Positions 24,922 to 32,196 of a DNA stretch of 64,000 bases are shown one piece after another; the stretch's first letter is position 1, and every line of letters begins with the position of its first letter. This DNA is from an uncultured Bacteroidota bacterium. GTDB taxonomy: Bacteria; Bacteroidota; Bacteroidia; JABEUT01. The translations under genes were made by a program, and so were the position numbers. A model generated the notes under the pieces. The model searched no databases and had not been told where the DNA came from. It was given only the letters and a program-made list of their open reading frames with translations. The DNA is taken from positions 25,515-89,514 of the forward strand of contig CAIPDV010000026.1 of assembly GCA_903863935.1 (NCBI GenBank), written 5' to 3'.

Positions 24922-27870
24922 TTACCCATTATCCGGATTAATAGTCGCCAGCCTGTACATTTGCTCCACTTCCACGTAAAGAAAATCAAATTCTTCTTTA
25001 ACCAGGCCTTTTAACAGATAACATCCTGAACCCTGAAAGCGGTATTGCCTTGCCGATTGTGGAAAATGGACGGAGTCTATCCAATTCCCTTCATTATCTA
25101 TAAATGTGCCGAAATACATTCGGTCTCCTTTGGAAGTACTGGTATTTTTTGTTGTGACTAAGTACCCGACAATTTCAACGGTTTTTCCGATTTTATCCCG
25201 CAATTCATTTGCGGTAAGGTTGCTGGGTATTTTTTCACGCATTAGCTTGAAAGGGGAACATAATGAGAATCCGAGCAATTCAATTTCATCAAAAGCATCG
25301 TCCTGCCATTTGTTTATTAGTTCAGGAAGCACATATTTTTTTGAATTCACATTAAAGAGCTCTTTTTCAGGATAGGTTTTTTTAACCGGTTGCAGGAGGG
25401 AATATATCTCCCACAAAAGTTCTTTTTTGTTTTTTCCGGTAAACTGAAAAGCTCCCACGCGTATAAGTAACCTAAGTTGTTCAACTGAGATGGCTACTCG
25501 TTTTGTAAAATCCTCCAGGCTTTTAAATACCCCGTTTCGCTGGCGTTCGGCAAAAATTGCATACACAACTTTGTCTTCCAAGCCCGCTATTCTGTTAAGC
25601 CCTAAATAAATAGTATCGTCTGCAATTTCACATTTATCGGAACTGTTGTTTACGCAAGGCGGAAAATTTTTTGCTCCATGCATCCGAGCTTCGTGTACAT
25701 ATAAGTCCGTGCGATAAAACCCGCCGCCATTATTGAGAGTAGCGACTATATATTCCAATGGAAAATAAGCTTTTAAATAAAGTGCCTGGAAACTCTCCAC
25801 TGCATAACTAGCCGAGTGACCTTTGGAAAAGGCATAGTTGGCAAAGCTTTCTATCTGAGTCCATATATCGAATACTGTTTTTTCAGAGTATCCTTTTTCA
25901 ATACAGTTTTTAAAAAAGTTACCTCTCACCAATGCAAATTCATTCCGCTGCTTGAATTTCCATGACATACCCCGTCGCAAGTAATCTGCTTCCGCCAATG
26001 ATAAGCCTGCAAAAAAATGCGCCACTTTAATCACATCTTCCTGGTAAACCATTACGCCATATGTTTCGGCAAGCAATTCATATAACTCTGGAATTTCTTT
26101 TTTTGCTTTTTCTCTTGCGTCTTCATTACGGTAACGTAAAATATATTCCCGCATCATTCCGCTTTTCGATACTCCCGGTCGAATAATAGAACTTGCAGCA
26201 ACAAGCCGTAAGTAATCGTCCGCCCGTAGTTTTGCAAGTAACATCCGCATAGCAGGCGATTCGATATAAAAGCAACCTATGCATTTACCAAGTTTTAAAA
26301 GCCCTTGTACTTTTTTGTCGGTTTTAAATTTTTGTATGTCGTGAATGTCTATATCAACTCCTTTGTTTTGCTTAATAATATCCAGCGCATCTTTTATTTT
26401 TCCCAGCCCCCGCTGACTCAAAATATCGAATTTATATAGGCCAATATCTTCCGCCTCCAACATACTGAATTGTGTGGTAGGATATCCTTTGGGAGGCATA
26501 AACGTAGCACTATAATGGGTAATCGGTTCTTCTGAAATTAAAATTCCACTGGAGTGAATACTTAGATGATTCGGGAAACCTTGTATGAGTTTGCTGTAAG
26601 TCAGCACATATTTGCCAAGTGTATCGGCTTGTTTAATATCCTGTAGTGCTTGTAACTTGTCGATATGTTCAGGCGTTAAGCCAAATACTTTTCCCAATTC
26701 ACGTATTACCGCATCGTGCTGATAAGTGTTATAAGAACCAAGTAAAGCAGTTTTCGTATAGCCAAACCTTTCAAAAATATAATGTGTAATATCATCCCGG
26801 TCGGTCCATGAAAAATCAATATCAAAGTCAGGCGGGTTGCTGCGCGACGGATTAATAAACCGCTCAAAATACAGATCCAGTTCAATGGGGTCGACATCGG
26901 TAATGCGCAGCAAATAAGCTACCATGCTATTTGCACCACTACCCCTGCCAACATAATAATAGTCCTTGCTTTGTGCATACTGAATGATATCCCAGTTGAT
27001 AAGAAAATAAGAAGCAAAATGCATTTGACTTATTACTTGTAATTCCATCTCCATACGCTTCAGCACCGTATCCGACGGATTTTTGTAACGGTACCTCAAC
27101 CCTTTTTCACATTCTGTTCTCAAGAGTTCGAGGTCGCCTTCAAGGCTGCCGGTATAGTGTTTCAGGTTTTTATTGGAAAATTTTCCGTACTCAAATGAAA
27201 TAGTACAATCATTTAAAATCCGTTCAGTATTTGCAATTAACGCCGGATATTCTTTAAAAGCCGAATAGAGTTCACCCTTCGTAAGCATCATTTCATCGGG
27301 GCTTGTTTGCTCGCTTTTGGGAAGCTGACTCAATAGTAAATTTAAATTGATTGCACGCAATAATCGGTGTGCATTAAAATGTTTTTTTTCTATAAAAGTC
27401 GTCGGCTGCATCACTACCATTTTATCGAATAGCGATTTATCTCTAGAAAGAGATAAGCGCATGAGGTCATTCACCGCAACTCCGATAAATTCGGTTTCCT
27501 TTAACTTCCACCCTGTATAGTTTTGAAGGGGATAAATAATATAACAATTAGAAAACTCAGGAGCTATTGCATCAAAGTCTTTTTTCTCATGAAGATGTTG
27601 AGTAAGGTGTATGTTGAGTTCGTTAAAACCCGCATTATTCCTGGCAATCCCCACATATTGCTGATGGATGCCGTTCCGGAAATCAACTCCCAATATGGGT
27701 TTAAGCCCCTGCTTTTCTGATAGCCTGACAGCATCAATACAGGCAGAAGTATTATTAATATCGGACAATACAAAAGAAGAATATCCTTTTACCGCAACCT
27801 CATTTAAGAGTTCCTCGGTGCTGAGTGTTCCGTAGCCGAAGCTGTAATATGTATGGCAGTTGAGAAGCAT
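24922..27870 (-). CDS. dnaE: DNA polymerase III alpha-type, probable error-prone DnaE
   Basis: C-family DNA polymerase of 982 residues, shorter than replicative DnaE. The N-terminal PHP domain opens LNCHTYYSFGYGTLS: the first His of the usual HxHS metal motif is Asn, so PHP exonuclease activity is doubtful. The palm aspartates lie in PDFDIDFSWTDRD; the fingers contain SGILISEEP and YQEDVIKVAHFFAG. A C-terminal OB fold (GKTVEIVGYLVTTKNTSTSKGDRMYF) is present. It lies downstream of dinB on the same strand (30 bp) and opposite a LexA-like regulator. This is the context of damage-induced mutagenesis cassettes, so a translesion role is favoured over chromosomal replication. Confidence 0.9.
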   Translation of the reverse strand: MLLNCHTYYSFGYGTLSTEELLNEVAVKGYSSFVLSDINNTSACIDAVRLSEKQGLKPILGVDFRNGIHQQYVGIARNNAGFNELNIHLTQHLHEKKDFDAIAPEFSNCYIIYPLQNYTGWKLKETEFIGVAVNDLMRLSLSRDKSLFDKMVVMQPTTFIEKKHFNAHRLLRAINLNLLLSQLPKSEQTSPDEMMLTKGELYSAFKEYPALIANTERILNDCTISFEYGKFSNKNLKHYTGSLEGDLELLRTECEKGLRYRYKNPSDTVLKRMEMELQVISQMHFASYFLINWDIIQYAQSKDYYYVGRGSGANSMVAYLLRITDVDPIELDLYFERFINPSRSNPPDFDIDFSWTDRDDITHYIFERFGYTKTALLGSYNTYQHDAVIRELGKVFGLTPEHIDKLQALQDIKQADTLGKYVLTYSKLIQGFPNHLSIHSSGILISEEPITHYSATFMPPKGYPTTQFSMLEAEDIGLYKFDILSQRGLGKIKDALDIIKQNKGVDIDIHDIQKFKTDKKVQGLLKLGKCIGCFYIESPAMRMLLAKLRADDYLRLVAASSIIRPGVSKSGMMREYILRYRNEDAREKAKKEIPELYELLAETYGVMVYQEDVIKVAHFFAGLSLAEADYLRRGMSWKFKQRNEFALVRGNFFKNCIEKGYSEKTVFDIWTQIESFANYAFSKGHSASYAVESFQALYLKAYFPLEYIVATLNNGGGFYRTDLYVHEARMHGAKNFPPCVNNSSDKCEIADDTIYLGLNRIAGLEDKVVYAIFAERQRNGVFKSLEDFTKRVAISVEQLRLLIRVGAFQFTGKNKKELLWEIYSLLQPVKKTYPEKELFNVNSKKYVLPELINKWQDDAFDEIELLGFSLCSPFKLMREKIPSNLTANELRDKIGKTVEIVGYLVTTKNTSTSKGDRMYFGTFIDNEGNWIDSVHFPQSARQYRFQGSGCYLLKGLVKEEFDFLYVEVEQMYRLATINPDNG

Positions 27871-27900
27871 TGGAAAAAGATATGCATTGGGAAATAACTA

Positions 27901-29070
27901 TCACCCTGCCATTTTTATCTTTGGGATAGGCACCGCCAATGCCCTCAATATAGATTGGCTCCCGTATCTCAGGCGTATCTTATCCATAGCGAGGTAGAGC
28001 TTTATTTTTTCTTCTGAGTCATCAAACATATCGATCTGGCTGTGGCCCGAAACAAGGCTGCTGAATTTTACACCGATTAGACGGATGAGAATACGGCGGG
28101 AGTAGTTCTTTTTGAATAATTCCAGCACTTTGTCGAGTATAATATGGTCGGCAGCGGTGTATGGAATACGTGCCTGAAAAGTATGTGTCTGAAAATCGGA
28201 GTAGCGTATTTTTAATGTAACACAAGCTGTTACTTTTCTGGCTTTGCGCAAGTCGAAGGCAAGGGTATCTACCATTTTTATCAGAACGTTTCTGAGTTTA
28301 ACCACATCGGTAGTGTCTTTATCAAAGGTGGTTTCACTGCTCATGCTTTTTTGTTCGGTGTATGGTTCCACAGGTGAGTTATCTATACCATTGGCTTTTT
28401 TCCATAATCCTATGCCATTATCTCCGAGGACTCTTTCCATTAGTTCTATTGGCATTTCCTGTACGGTCTTTATCTTTTCAATACCCATACCCCTTAGCAA
28501 ATGATAGGTTTTGTCACCTACTCCCGGTATTTTTTTTATGGATAGCGGAGATAGAAAATCTTTCTCCGTACCGGTACTTATTTCTTTTTCACCATTGGGT
28601 TTGGCTTCGTTGGTAGCTACTTTGGAAACTGTTTTATTAATTGATAATCCGTAAGAAATTGGCAACCCTGTTTCTTTAATGATGGTCTGGCGCAACTCAT
28701 GCGTCCAAAGTGTAGTGTGTTTAATGAATCGATCCATGCCTGTAACATCCAGGTAATGTTCGTCAATAGATGCTTTTTCCACCACCGGAGCACGATCCTT
28801 TATAATATCGGTAACCATGGTGGAGTACTTGGAATATAAATCCATGTCGCCTTTTACAAATATGGCATGAGGGCATAATTGTTTAGCCATTTTTGAGGGC
28901 ATGGCTGAATGTATTCCGAACTGCCTGGCTTCGTAACTGCACGAAGCCACGACACCTCTGTCAGACGTGCCCCCAATTATGACCGGTTTGCCAACAAGCG
29001 ATTTTTTAGTCAAACACTCTACGGAAACAAAGAAAGAATCCAGATCTAAATGAACTATCCTGCGTTCCAT
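27901..29070 (-). CDS. dinB: Y-family DNA polymerase IV (DinB)
   Basis: Translesion polymerase of 389 residues. Catalytic motifs are HLDLDSFFVSVECL and KASIDEHYLDVTG. The thumb helix-hairpin-helix region IPGVGDKTYHLLRGMGI and a little-finger domain are present. I see no convincing beta-clamp motif at the C-terminus (IPKIKMAG). It is the first gene of a dinB-dnaE unit divergent from the XRE-S24 regulator, with a dyad operator 53 bp before its start codon. Confidence 0.95.
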   Translation of the reverse strand: MERRIVHLDLDSFFVSVECLTKKSLVGKPVIIGGTSDRGVVASCSYEARQFGIHSAMPSKMAKQLCPHAIFVKGDMDLYSKYSTMVTDIIKDRAPVVEKASIDEHYLDVTGMDRFIKHTTLWTHELRQTIIKETGLPISYGLSINKTVSKVATNEAKPNGEKEISTGTEKDFLSPLSIKKIPGVGDKTYHLLRGMGIEKIKTVQEMPIELMERVLGDNGIGLWKKANGIDNSPVEPYTEQKSMSSETTFDKDTTDVVKLRNVLIKMVDTLAFDLRKARKVTACVTLKIRYSDFQTHTFQARIPYTAADHIILDKVLELFKKNYSRRILIRLIGVKFSSLVSGHSQIDMFDDSEEKIKLYLAMDKIRLRYGSQSILRALAVPIPKIKMAG

Positions 29071-29122
29071 AATTTAAAAAAAACAACAATGCAAATAACC
29101 TATTTATTCTAGTCTCATTTGC

Positions 29123-29135
29123 CTACAAAATGTAG
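29123..29135. promoter_or_regulatory. Dyad operator 1 (LexA-like regulator)
   Basis: CTACA-AAA-TGTAG, a perfect five-base dyad in a longer block shared with operator 2 (ATTTGC on the left, ATA on the right). It lies upstream of dinB and 75 bp from operator 2. Confidence 0.7.
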
Positions 29136-29188
29136 ATAGTGAAAAAATATTTTTCAAAATTCTTCTTTGATGGTCTAATTATTTTAGT

Positions 29189-29196
29189 TATATTTG
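29189..29196 (+). promoter_or_regulatory. -7 box of the LexA-like gene
   Basis: TATATTTG fits TAnnTTTG. It abuts operator 2, so the expected transcription start falls inside the operator, a classical autorepression layout. Confidence 0.5.
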
Positions 29197-29197
29197 C

Positions 29198-29210
29198 CTA
29201 CAAATTGTAG
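29198..29210. promoter_or_regulatory. Dyad operator 2 (LexA-like regulator)
   Basis: CTACA-AAT-TGTAG, differing from operator 1 only in the spacer. It ends 4 bp before the regulator start codon and overlaps its predicted transcription start. Confidence 0.75.
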
Positions 29211-29214
29211 ATAT

Positions 29215-29985
29215 ATGGCACGCATAGCAAAAAACATCCGTCACCTCAGAGACTTGAGGAAGTTTACCCAACAGGAGTTGGCCGATAAACTGAACATTAC
29301 CAAAGCCCGCCTGGGCTCGTATGAAGAGAGCAGGAGCGAACCTTCGGCAGAGATGCTGATAAAATTCTCCAACTATTTCCACATCTCCATTGATGCTTTG
29401 CTGAGGGGCGACCTCACCAAAACCAACCTCGACGGCCTTATGAAAATCGGTAACAATAGGCTGCTTTTCCCGGTAATACGGAACGAAGAAGATAATGAAG
29501 AGATAGAATTGATATCCATGAAAGCCTCGGCGGGATACCTTAACGGCTATGCCGATCCGGAATATGTAGAACGCTTGCAACGCATCAAATTGCCTTTTCT
29601 TCCCGCAGGTAAACACAGGGCTTTCCCTATTAAGGGAGATTCTATGCCGCCACTGCGCGATGGCAGCTTTGTGGTAGCTAAATATGTGGAGTCGTTCAAC
29701 GAAATAAAGGACGGAATGACCTATGTGCTGCTTACCAAAACGGAAGGCATAGTATATAAAAGGATATACAGAACCCCGAAAAAGAAAGACCTGCTTACGC
29801 TTGTCTCCGACAATAAAATATACCAACCCTATGAGGTGAAAGCCTCCGACATACTAGAGCTGTGGGAATATATATGCTCGTTGAATATAGGGGCATATAA
29901 AGAGGAAGAACTCAACTATGGCAGCATTATGAATATGCTAAAAGGCTTGCAGGTGGAGATGAAGTCGATAGGGAAGGGGAAGTAG
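29215..29985 (+). CDS. XRE-S24 (LexA/CI-like) autocleaving repressor
   Basis: Probable damage-responsive repressor of 256 residues. The ATG at 29215 is preferred: the longer frame from 29194 begins inside operator 2. Residues 1-65 are an XRE/HTH_3 domain (IRHLRDLRKFTQQELADKLNI). Residues 100-250 are a peptidase S24 domain with a scissile Ala106-Gly107 (MKASAGYL), Ser143 (IKGDSMPPL) and Lys182 (GIVYKRI), the set needed for RecA-stimulated self-cleavage. Classic LexA has a winged helix, so this is a CI-like fusion doing a LexA-like job. The operators and the dinB-dnaE neighbours support this; the inducer link to RecA is inferred. Confidence 0.9.
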   Translation: MARIAKNIRHLRDLRKFTQQELADKLNITKARLGSYEESRSEPSAEMLIKFSNYFHISIDALLRGDLTKTNLDGLMKIGNNRLLFPVIRNEEDNEEIELISMKASAGYLNGYADPEYVERLQRIKLPFLPAGKHRAFPIKGDSMPPLRDGSFVVAKYVESFNEIKDGMTYVLLTKTEGIVYKRIYRTPKKKDLLTLVSDNKIYQPYEVKASDILELWEYICSLNIGAYKEEELNYGSIMNMLKGLQVEMKSIGKGK

Positions 29986-30020
29986 TTTATAAAGGGAAAA
30001 GTTCATAAAGTAAGCTCAAT

Positions 30021-30079
30021 CGTCATTGCGAGGCTCCGCGAAGCCCGTCCGAACGGTTCATCCGGGCGGGCAATCTCTG
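30021..30079 (+). repeat. REP-like half element interrupted by the 27-bp module
   Basis: CGTCATTGCGAGGC...GCGAAG (30021-30043) and CAATCTCTG (30071-30079) are contiguous in the related repeat at 38097. Here they are split by a 27-bp palindromic module at 30044-30070 (CCCGTCCG...CGGGCGGG). The second arm of the large repeat is missing. Confidence 0.85.
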
Positions 30080-30098
30080 TTACTATGTATCCTAAATT

Positions 30099-30127
30099 CC
30101 CCTCCCTTGGAGGGGCAGGGGTGGTGG
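30099..30127. repeat. CCCCTCC/GGAGGGG hairpin repeat
   Basis: CCCCTCC-CTT-GGAGGGG followed by CAGGGGTGGTGG. A related element with diverged bases lies at 36264-36295. These resemble dispersed intergenic repeats I know from Bacteroidota. Confidence 0.55.
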
Positions 30128-30145
30128 CTTTTCCCTTTTAACTTA

Positions 30146-30233
30146 TTGGGGCGTGCCGGCTGATGAACAAGCCGTCGGGCTATACGCTGCAAGTCCTCGC
30201 TTAGGCTGCGGGCTTTCCGCTGCTATCCCTCAC
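30146..30233. repeat. GC-rich intergenic repeat-like tract
   Basis: Markedly GC-rich, non-coding segment (GGGGCGTGCC ... CCCTCACGC) with CGGGCT and CCGCTGC words. Similar tracts are common between Bacteroidota genes in my memory, but only one copy is in this window. With the two repeats before it, it fills the gap 29986-30290, which has no gene. Confidence 0.4.
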
Positions 30234-30290
30234 GCGACTATGCTCAAGGCTTGGGTGCTAATATAGTATCTTCCTACCCAACGATGTACT

Positions 30291-31019
30291 TTATAACTTC
30301 AATTCACTTACCCATTCTTCCTTTGGTTCGCTAATTAGGAAAAGAGAAAGTTCCTTTTTATCATGAAATCCATTAATTTTTTCTTTGTATTTCGCGGCGA
30401 TGCTTGGCTTTTCTATTTCCAATTTCCTGTTTTTACTAATTTCCAGAAATTGCTCTTCTTTGTCAATTCCTAAAAATTTCCTGTTTGATAAGTTGGCTGC
30501 AATTCCTGTAGTGCTGCTGCCAGTGAATGGATCTAATATCCATGCATTTGGTTTTGTTGAGGCTAAAATCAAACGAGTTAAAACCGATAATGGTTTTTGA
30601 GTCGGATGTTTCCCAAAGGTTTTTTCCCAAGGAGCAATAGCAGGTAGCTTCCAAACATCTTTCATTTGTTTGTCATCATTCAATTGCTTCATTAATTCAT
30701 AATTGAAGTAATGGGGAATCTTCGAATTTTTACGAGCCCAAATAATCTGCTCAGTAGAATGAGTAAAGAAGCGACATGAAAAATTTGGCGGCGGATTATT
30801 TTTTTCCCATGTAATGACATTTAAAATTCTAAAGTCTAATTCTGTTAATATTTGGCCTATGGAGAAAATATTATGCATTGTGCCACTTATCCAGATTGTC
30901 GCATCTTCTTTCATCTTTTTGCGAACCAATGTCAGCCATTTTCTGTCAAAATCGTTGATATAATCAAAGCCATGAGATTTATCCCATTTGCCTTTGTTTA
31001 CGCTAACTATTTTACCACT
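30291..31019 (-). pseudogene. 5'-truncated DNA methyltransferase (beta-class, N6-adenine/N4-cytosine type)
   Basis: An internal start at 30929 gives 212 residues, but the open frame continues upstream to a TGA at 31020-31022 and still reads as methyltransferase (SGKIVSVNKGKWDKSHGFDY...). Visible parts are TIWISGTMHNIF, the NPPPNFSCRFFTHSTEQIIWARK target-recognition region, HPTQKP and the SAM motif DPFTGSSTTG. The catalytic DPPY segment that should precede SGKIV is absent: sequence homology stops at the TGA. The enzyme should therefore be inactive. It is a likely remnant of a restriction-modification or orphan methylation system, with a nuclease-like fragment just upstream. Confidence 0.85.
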
Positions 31020-31068
31020 TCATTAATATAATAGTACTCATCTTTCACCTAATTTCGATAAGATTTTT

Positions 31069-31269
31069 TCATTCTCTCTTTTGTTCTAAACGCTCTTTCG
31101 CTTCTATTAGTGCTCTATGCAATCGTTTCTCTAATTCCTTTTTTGGGGGTAATTCCGTCCAATATTCTGCCACCATTATACCATCCTTATGCATTTCAAG
31201 CAATTCTACCTGTTCACGACTGCTTTCAGCATACCAAATAACTTCCGGTAACTGACTACTGATGACTGA
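31069..31269 (-). pseudogene. C-terminal fragment of a nuclease-like protein (possibly DUF1016/YhcG)
   Basis: The minus strand reads 66 codons ending in TGA at 31069: LPEVIWYAESSREQVELLEMH, KDGIMVAEYWTELPPKKELEKRL and HRALIEAKERLEQKRE. Phrases like VAEYxTxLPxKxxLxxKLH occur at the C-termini of DUF1016/YhcG-type PD-(D/E)XK proteins, so I suggest this family with moderate doubt. Upstream the frame meets TAG codons and a TCAGTCATCAGTAGTCAG micro-repeat, so only the tail survives. Together with the truncated methyltransferase it marks a decayed island. Confidence 0.55.
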
Positions 31270-31278
31270 CTACTTTCT

Positions 31279-31421
31279 ATTGCTCTATTGCTTAGCATTG
31301 CAAAAAGCAATAGAATATTTTTCAAAGTATTTAAAATCAATGAGTTGTAAAATCGGGTTTTGTTGCATTTCATTGCAAAATCATTGCCTTTCTATTGCAA
31401 ATACCATTGCTCTTTTATTGC
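31279..31421. repeat. Phased ATTGC array
   Basis: ATTGC occurs at 31279, 31287 and 31297 (and inverted at 31307), then as GTTGC at 31362 and ATTGC at 31372, 31383, 31394, 31406 and 31417. The last six are spaced 10, 11, 11, 12 and 11 bp, one helical turn each. The stretch 31270-31509 has no credible gene. Confidence 0.7.
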
Positions 31422-31509
31422 TTTTTAGCCGTTTTATTCATGCAGAATTCTTCCCATAGATAAAGCCAGATTTTATCAGCACAAATACCTTGGGCATAGT
31501 AGCGTGAGG

Positions 31510-31559
31510 CCCGCCCGGATGAACCGGTCGGACGGGCTTCGCAAAGCCTCGCCATGACG
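31510..31559 (-). repeat. REP-like half element with the 27-bp module, inverted copy
   Basis: Read on the minus strand: CGTCATGGCGAGGC...GCGAAG (31559-31537), then the 27-bp module (31536-31510, one base different). The module follows the same GCGAAG as in the copy at 30021. The two copies bracket the decayed methyltransferase/nuclease patch in opposite orientation. Confidence 0.8.
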
Positions 31560-31586
31560 TAAGGACGCAATGCCCGCCGAATTTCA

Positions 31587-31594
31587 TATCTTTG
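31587..31594 (+). promoter_or_regulatory. Putative -7 box of the lptC-folK unit
   Basis: TATCTTTG fits TAnnTTTG and ends 17 bp before the lptC ATG at 31612. Confidence 0.5.
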
Positions 31595-31611
31595 TGTCTG
31601 TAAAGTAAGCT

Positions 31612-32196
31612 ATGTATTGGCGAAAAGGTAATTATCTGTTTCTGTTGTTGGTTTTCATGAGCGCCATAGTTGGTTTGTCATCGTGCGAGAATAACCTGAG
31701 CACAATTACCTTAATAACTTCCCCCGACAAAACCCCGGAGGCTGTGGAAGACAATGCTTCTATTTTCTATACCGATTCGGCACGGACAAAATTCCATCTT
31801 ACTGCCAATAGAATTGAAAACTATGGTGGTCCCGACCGATATGTAGTATTTCCCAAAGGGATACATATTGATTTTTACGACGACTCGGCAAATACGAACG
31901 GCCACCTGGATGCAGATTATGCCATTCGGCACGAAAACAGTAAGCTGATGGAAGCTGATAATAATGTAAGCGTGTTGAACCGTAAAGGTGAAAAACTGAA
32001 TACCGAGCAGTTATTCTGGGATGCTGGCAAACACAAAATTTATACCAACAAGTTTGTCCGTATTAAAACCGAAAAACAAATAATATATGGTGACGGGCTC
32101 ACTTCAAACGAAGATTTTACACAGTATAAAATAACCAACATCAGGGGTACTATTCAACTGGATACACCTGATGACGAGGATAAGAATAAAAAATAA
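31612..32196 (+). CDS. lptC: LPS export periplasmic bridge protein LptC, lipoprotein form
   Basis: LptC links the inner-membrane LptBFG motor to LptA in LPS transport. The 194 residues begin with a signal peptide ending in the lipobox LSSC (Cys25), so this form is lipid-anchored instead of carrying the single membrane helix of the enterobacterial protein. The OstA/LptC-type beta-jelly-roll pattern is visible from SIFYTDSARTKFHLTANRIENY to KQIIYGDGLTSNEDFTQYKITNIRGTI. It overlaps the start of the next gene by one base (AATAATGATA). Confidence 0.88.
   Translation: MYWRKGNYLFLLLVFMSAIVGLSSCENNLSTITLITSPDKTPEAVEDNASIFYTDSARTKFHLTANRIENYGGPDRYVVFPKGIHIDFYDDSANTNGHLDADYAIRHENSKLMEADNNVSVLNRKGEKLNTEQLFWDAGKHKIYTNKFVRIKTEKQIIYGDGLTSNEDFTQYKITNIRGTIQLDTPDDEDKNKK

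Noticed and set aside
29188-29826. 212-codon open frame on the minus strand opposite the LexA-like gene
   Set aside because: Lies wholly antisense to a well-supported S24 repressor, shows no domain or signal, and would begin inside it; a frame shadow.
31262-31459. 65-codon plus-strand frame in the ATTGC array
   Set aside because: Leu/Cys-rich product of an AT-rich repeat, no ribosome site, overlaps the nuclease-fragment remnant.
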